This document shows positions 4,781 to 7,648 of a stretch of 7,648 nt of DNA, piece by piece. The stretch lies in assembly GCA_017523185.1 (NCBI GenBank), contig JAFWXB010000057.1, forward strand, positions 1-7,648. The letters run 5' to 3'. The position numbers and the translations under genes are program-made. The DNA comes from Lachnospiraceae bacterium. Lineage in GTDB: Bacteria; Bacillota_A; Clostridia; Lachnospirales; Lachnospiraceae. A model generated the notes under the pieces. The model searched no databases. It saw nothing but the letters and a program-made list of their open reading frames with translations, and had not been told where the DNA came from. Within the stretch, counting starts at the first letter, position 1. The number at the start of each line of letters is the position of its first letter.

Positions 4781-5770
4781 ATGACATTAAAAGGACGTAA
4801 TTTTTTAAAGTTAGTAGATTTTTCAACAGAAGAAATTTTATATTTGATAGATATGGCAGATGAATTAAAAAGTTTAAAAAAACAAGGACTTCGCCATGAT
4901 TATTTGACAGGAAAAAATATTGTTTTGATTTTTGAAAAAACAAGTACAAGAACACGTTGTTCTTTTGAAGTAGCAGCGTATGATTTGGGAATGCATGTAA
5001 CATATTTAGACCCGGCAGTTTCTCAGTTTGGAAAAAAAGAAAGTGTTGCAGATACAGCAAGAGTGCTTGGAAGAATGTATGACGGAATTGAATATCGTGG
5101 CTTTGGACAAGAAACAGTAGAAGAACTTGCAAAATATGCAGGTGTACCTGTGTGGAATGGTCTTACAGATGAATTTCACCCAACACAAATGATTGCAGAT
5201 ATGATGACAATTCGTGAACAGTTTGGAGCATTAGAAGGCATTAAATTGGTTTATATGGGAGATGCTCGTTTTAATATGGCAGATTCCTTAATGGTAGTTT
5301 GTGCAAAACTTGGTATGCATTTTGTAGCTTGTACCAACAAAAAATATTTTCCACACGAAAAGTTGGTAGCATATTGTAATAAAATCGCAGAACAAACAGG
5401 TGCAACCATTACATTAACAGAAGATGTAGCAGAAGCTACAAAAGATGCTGATGTTATTTATACAGATGTATGGGTATCTATGGGAGAATCGGACGAAGTT
5501 TGGGAAGAACGTATTCACGATTTACTTCCATATCAGGTAAATGAAAAAGCATTCGAAAATGCCAAAGAAAATGCTATTTTTATGCATTGTTTACCTGCAT
5601 TCCATGATTTGAATACAAAAGTAGGACAGGAAGTATATAAAAAATTTGGTTTAAGTGAATTAGAAGTTACAAATGATGTATTTGAAGGTCCACGTTCTGT
5701 TGTGTTTGATGAAGCAGAAAATCGTATGCATTCTATTAAAGCAATTATGAAAGCAACTTTAATGGATTAA
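4781..5770 (+). CDS. argF: Ornithine carbamoyltransferase
   Basis: The enzyme (329 aa, normal length) transfers the carbamoyl group from carbamoyl phosphate to ornithine, giving citrulline, in arginine biosynthesis; the reverse direction serves the arginine deiminase pathway. The carbamoyl-phosphate site STRTR is at residues 55-59, HPTQ at 133-136, the ornithine-side DVWVSMGE at 229-236 (SMG loop 233-235) and HCLPAFHD at 269-276. All are intact, which separates it from aspartate carbamoyltransferase. The stretches around FEKTSTRTR and [18 protein letters not shown] resemble the ArcB-like subgroup as I remember it. No arcA or arcC is adjacent, so a biosynthetic role is still the likelier one. 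AGGAGAGG at 4765-4772 supports the start. The gene is flanked by the hydrolase terminator and a 135-bp gap, so it appears to be transcribed alone. Confidence 0.96.
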   Translation: MTLKGRNFLKLVDFSTEEILYLIDMADELKSLKKQGLRHDYLTGKNIVLIFEKTSTRTRCSFEVAAYDLGMHVTYLDPAVSQFGKKESVADTARVLGRMYDGIEYRGFGQETVEELAKYAGVPVWNGLTDEFHPTQMIADMMTIREQFGALEGIKLVYMGDARFNMADSLMVVCAKLGMHFVACTNKKYFPHEKLVAYCNKIAEQTGATITLTEDVAEATKDADVIYTDVWVSMGESDEVWEERIHDLLPYQVNEKAFENAKENAIFMHCLPAFHDLNTKVGQEVYKKFGLSELEVTNDVFEGPRSVVFDEAENRMHSIKAIMKATLMD

Positions 5771-5850
5771 AATTTATAGAGTGAATTTTTATAAATAAAG
5801 AATGAAAATAAAATTTGCAAGGTTTTGTAAATGAAAGAATAGAAATAGAA

Positions 5851-5879
5851 TTGGTAAATTAAATTTTTATACATAAAAT
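5851..5879 (+). promoter_or_regulatory. Probable promoter of the birA-coaX operon
   Basis: TTGGTA (5851-5856) and TAAAAT (5874-5879) are spaced by exactly 17 bp and lie 26 bp upstream of the birA start, implying a leader of only about 20 nt. No GC-rich terminator is visible after argF, so some read-through from argF is possible; a weak AT-only inverted repeat lies at 5772-5796. Confidence 0.5.
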
Positions 5880-5905
5880 AAGAAAATATAAAAGTAATAA
5901 AAAAT

Positions 5906-6688
5906 ATGAAGTTAGCGATTACAAAAACTTTGTGGTTAGGAAAAGAAATATACATATTTGACTCTATTGATTCTACAAATCAAAAGGCTAAAGAATTAGC
6001 GTATCAAAATGCACCACATGGAATATTAGTAGTGGCTGATACGCAATCCCAAGGGCGTGGCAGAAGAGGAAGAAGCTGGTCTTCAAAGGCAGGCGAAGGT
6101 ATTTATATGTCACTTTTATTAAAGCCAAATCTCGCACCGGATAAAGCTTCTATGCTTACTTTAGTTACAGCGTTGGCAGTTTCAAAAGGAATAGAAGTTT
6201 TTATTGGGAAACAGAAAGCTCAAATCAAATGGCCGAATGATATTGTTATCAATGGAAAAAAAATTTGTGGTATTTTAACAGAAATGGAATTAGAGCAAGG
6301 AAATATTCATCATATTGTAATAGGAATTGGAATTAATGTACATAATAAAGCGTTTTCAAACGAAATTGTAAATGTTGCAGGTTCGATAAAAACGGAAACC
6401 GGTATGGATATTTCAAGAGAGAATCTGATAGAAGAAATTTTAATAAATTTTGAGAAATATTATGAACTGTTTTTAAAAACAAGAGATATGTGTTTGCTTT
6501 TACAAGAATATGAAGCATTGCTTGTGAATAAAAATCAAAAAGTAAAGGTATTAGACCCACTAGAAGAATATGAAGGAATTGCTTTGGGAATTACCAACAT
6601 GGGAGAACTTCTTGTAGATACAGGTATGGAAAAAAGAACTGTATTTGCAGGAGAAGTATCAGTAAGAGGAATATATGGATATGTATGA
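5906..6688 (+). CDS. birA: Biotin-protein ligase lacking the DNA-binding domain
   Basis: The product (260 aa) activates biotin to biotinyl-AMP and attaches it to a lysine of biotin-dependent enzymes such as acetyl-CoA carboxylase. It carries DSTN (22-25), the biotin/ATP loop GRGRRGR (50-56), KWPND (108-112) with the catalytic lysine K108, GILTEM (122-127) and GIGIN (140-144). A C-terminal beta-barrel domain (about 210-260) ends in VSVRGIYGYV. Two-domain BirA repressors are about 320 aa with an N-terminal winged helix. Here the frame begins directly at the catalytic domain, and the AT-rich DNA upstream holds no HTH remnant that I can see, so this is a monofunctional ligase that should not repress transcription itself. 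No clear ribosome binding site precedes the ATG (only AAAAG). The gene overlaps the next by 14 nt. Confidence 0.94.
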   Translation: MKLAITKTLWLGKEIYIFDSIDSTNQKAKELAYQNAPHGILVVADTQSQGRGRRGRSWSSKAGEGIYMSLLLKPNLAPDKASMLTLVTALAVSKGIEVFIGKQKAQIKWPNDIVINGKKICGILTEMELEQGNIHHIVIGIGINVHNKAFSNEIVNVAGSIKTETGMDISRENLIEEILINFEKYYELFLKTRDMCLLLQEYEALLVNKNQKVKVLDPLEEYEGIALGITNMGELLVDTGMEKRTVFAGEVSVRGIYGYV

Positions 6689-7016
6689 AGAAATTGTATT
6701 ATGTGCGTCGAATGCGTACAATAAAAAATTTTACTTAAATGACCATTTTAAGGGTTTGCCGGAATCTATTAAAAAGGAATTACAGATTATGTGTGTACTT
6801 TATACAGAAGATGTCGGTGGTGTTTTAGAAATGGTTTTTGAGGAAGATGGAAGCCTTACGTTTCGCACTTCTTATGAAGAAAGTGACTTTTTCTATGATG
6901 AAATTGGAAGTGTTTTAAAAATTAAACAGTACCAAAATGCAAAAAGAGAATTATTAGAGGCTTTAGAAACTTACTATCGTATTGTGTTTTTAGGTGAAGG
7001 TTTCGAGGAGGAATAA
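6675..7016 (+). CDS. Conserved small protein between birA and coaX, function unknown (DUF6145-like)
   Basis: This is a soluble, acidic 113-aa protein without a signal peptide or membrane segment. It looks alpha/beta: an N-terminal helix (IVLCASNAYNKKFYLN), a helix around IKKELQIMCVLYTEDVGG (32-49), two probable strands (LEMVFEEDGSLTFRTSY) and a C-terminal helix (NAKRELLEALETYYRIVFLG, about 87-107). From memory it resembles the Lachnospiraceae family DUF6145, but I cannot confirm that here. It starts inside birA with GAGG about 5 nt upstream. An alternative ATG at 6681 (111 aa) has 11-nt spacing; I cannot choose firmly. Its last codons (GAG GAG GAA) double as the ribosome binding site of coaX, so the three genes are likely translationally coupled. 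The context suggests a link to cofactor or acyl metabolism, but no catalytic motif is visible. Confidence 0.85.
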   Translation: MDMYEEIVLCASNAYNKKFYLNDHFKGLPESIKKELQIMCVLYTEDVGGVLEMVFEEDGSLTFRTSYEESDFFYDEIGSVLKIKQYQNAKRELLEALETYYRIVFLGEGFEEE

Positions 7017-7019
7017 ATT

Positions 7020-7648
7020 ATGGTATTAACATTAGATGTGGGAAATACAAATATGACAGGTGGTGTATTTGATGGAGATACTATCAAAGCAACATTTCGT
7101 ATTACAACAAAAATGTCAAGAACTTCGGATGAATATGGAATGACACTTCGCAACTTGGTAGAACAAAATAATATTGCGTTATCCGATATTAAAGATGCAA
7201 TTATTTGTTCTGTAGTACCAAATGTGATGCATTCCTTACAAGGAGCACTTGTAAAATATTTTCATATTACACCAATTATTGTAGAAGCAGGAATTAAAAC
7301 AGGAATTCGTATTGTAACAACAAATCCACAGCAAATTGGGGCAGACCGTATTGTAGATGCAGTAGCTGCATATGAATTATATGGTGGACCGGTACTTGTT
7401 TTGGATTATGGAACAGCTACCACATATGACCTTGTAGATGAAACAGGTGCGTTTTTAGGTGGAATTACAGCACCTGGAATTCGTATTTCTGCAAAAGCAC
7501 TTTGGCAAGATGCAGCAAAATTACCGGAAATTGAAATTAAAAAACCGGAAAATGTTCTTGGAAAAGATACAATTACGAGTATGCAATCCGGACTTGTGTA
7601 TGGACAAATCGGTCAAACGGAATATATCATTAAAAGAGTGAAAGAAGA
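7020..7648 (+). CDS. coaX: Type III pantothenate kinase (3' end beyond window)
   Basis: CoaX phosphorylates pantothenate in the first step of coenzyme A synthesis. It belongs to the ASKHA fold and, unlike CoaA, is typically not inhibited by CoA and needs a monovalent cation. The window holds 209 codons of an expected 255-260, so roughly the last 50 residues are missing. Visible motifs are the phosphate-1 loop DVGNTN (6-11), with D6 a likely metal or catalytic residue, GADRIVDA (107-114), the phosphate-2 segment DYGTATT (129-135) and GGITAPG (147-153). GAGGAGGA at 7005-7012 lies 7 nt from the ATG and inside the preceding gene, whose stop is 3 nt upstream. The frame stays open to the window edge with codon use like its neighbours, so there is no sign of damage. 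Confidence 0.95.
   Translation, partial: MVLTLDVGNTNMTGGVFDGDTIKATFRITTKMSRTSDEYGMTLRNLVEQNNIALSDIKDAIICSVVPNVMHSLQGALVKYFHITPIIVEAGIKTGIRIVTTNPQQIGADRIVDAVAAYELYGGPVLVLDYGTATTYDLVDETGAFLGGITAPGIRISAKALWQDAAKLPEIEIKKPENVLGKDTITSMQSGLVYGQIGQTEYIIKRVKE

Noticed and set aside
5772..5796. Inverted repeat ATTTATA / TATAAAT just after argF as a terminator.
   Set aside because: The stem is only seven A-T pairs with an 11-nt loop and no T-tract, too weak for an intrinsic terminator.

Overview
The window looks like chromosomal DNA from a low-GC Gram-positive bacterium, most likely a clostridial member of the Lachnospiraceae. The support is the AT-rich base composition, the strong GGAGG-type ribosome binding sites, consensus sigma-A promoters, a stand-alone murG, and the order birA - small conserved protein - coaX, which I recall from that family. 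I see no transposase, phage gene, tRNA, rRNA or CRISPR array. This is mostly a core-genome housekeeping region with a few regulatory signals of interest.

Layout from left to right. (1) Positions 1-279, minus strand: the first 93 codons of a sensor-less histidine kinase, cut by the window edge. (2) 441-860, plus strand: a HIT-family nucleotide hydrolase. (3) 931-2001, minus strand: murG, converging on the HIT gene, with one hairpin terminator between them. (4) 2002-2645: a 644-bp gap holding the murG leader and promoter, a strong imperfect palindrome, a Spo0A-box-like heptamer and the promoter of the next gene. (5) 2646-2948: a small one-pass membrane protein of unknown function. (6) 2949-3439: a 491-bp gap with a terminator, very AT-rich DNA, a consensus sigma-A promoter and an exact match to the WalR (YycF) operator. 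(7) 3440-4660: a secreted cell-wall hydrolase with two SH3-like domains and a SleB/CwlJ-type catalytic domain, followed by a strong terminator. (8) 4781-5770: ornithine carbamoyltransferase, alone. (9) 5906 to the right edge: birA, a small conserved protein and coaX (cut by the edge), overlapping or nearly abutting and therefore probably one operon.

Functionally there are three themes. Cell-wall building and remodelling is represented by murG (lipid II synthesis) and the SH3-SleB hydrolase, the latter apparently under a WalR-like operator. Cofactor supply is represented by biotin-protein ligase and type III pantothenate kinase, joined by a conserved small protein of unknown role. Arginine metabolism is represented by the single OTCase gene. 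The histidine kinase fragment and the small membrane protein each have a TGTCGAA heptamer (the Spo0A box sequence) upstream.

I did not find a clearly new multi-gene system. The most promising leads are the WalR-type operator at the hydrolase start site, the unexplained protein between birA and coaX, the two Spo0A-box-like sites, and the large palindrome at 2235-2277.
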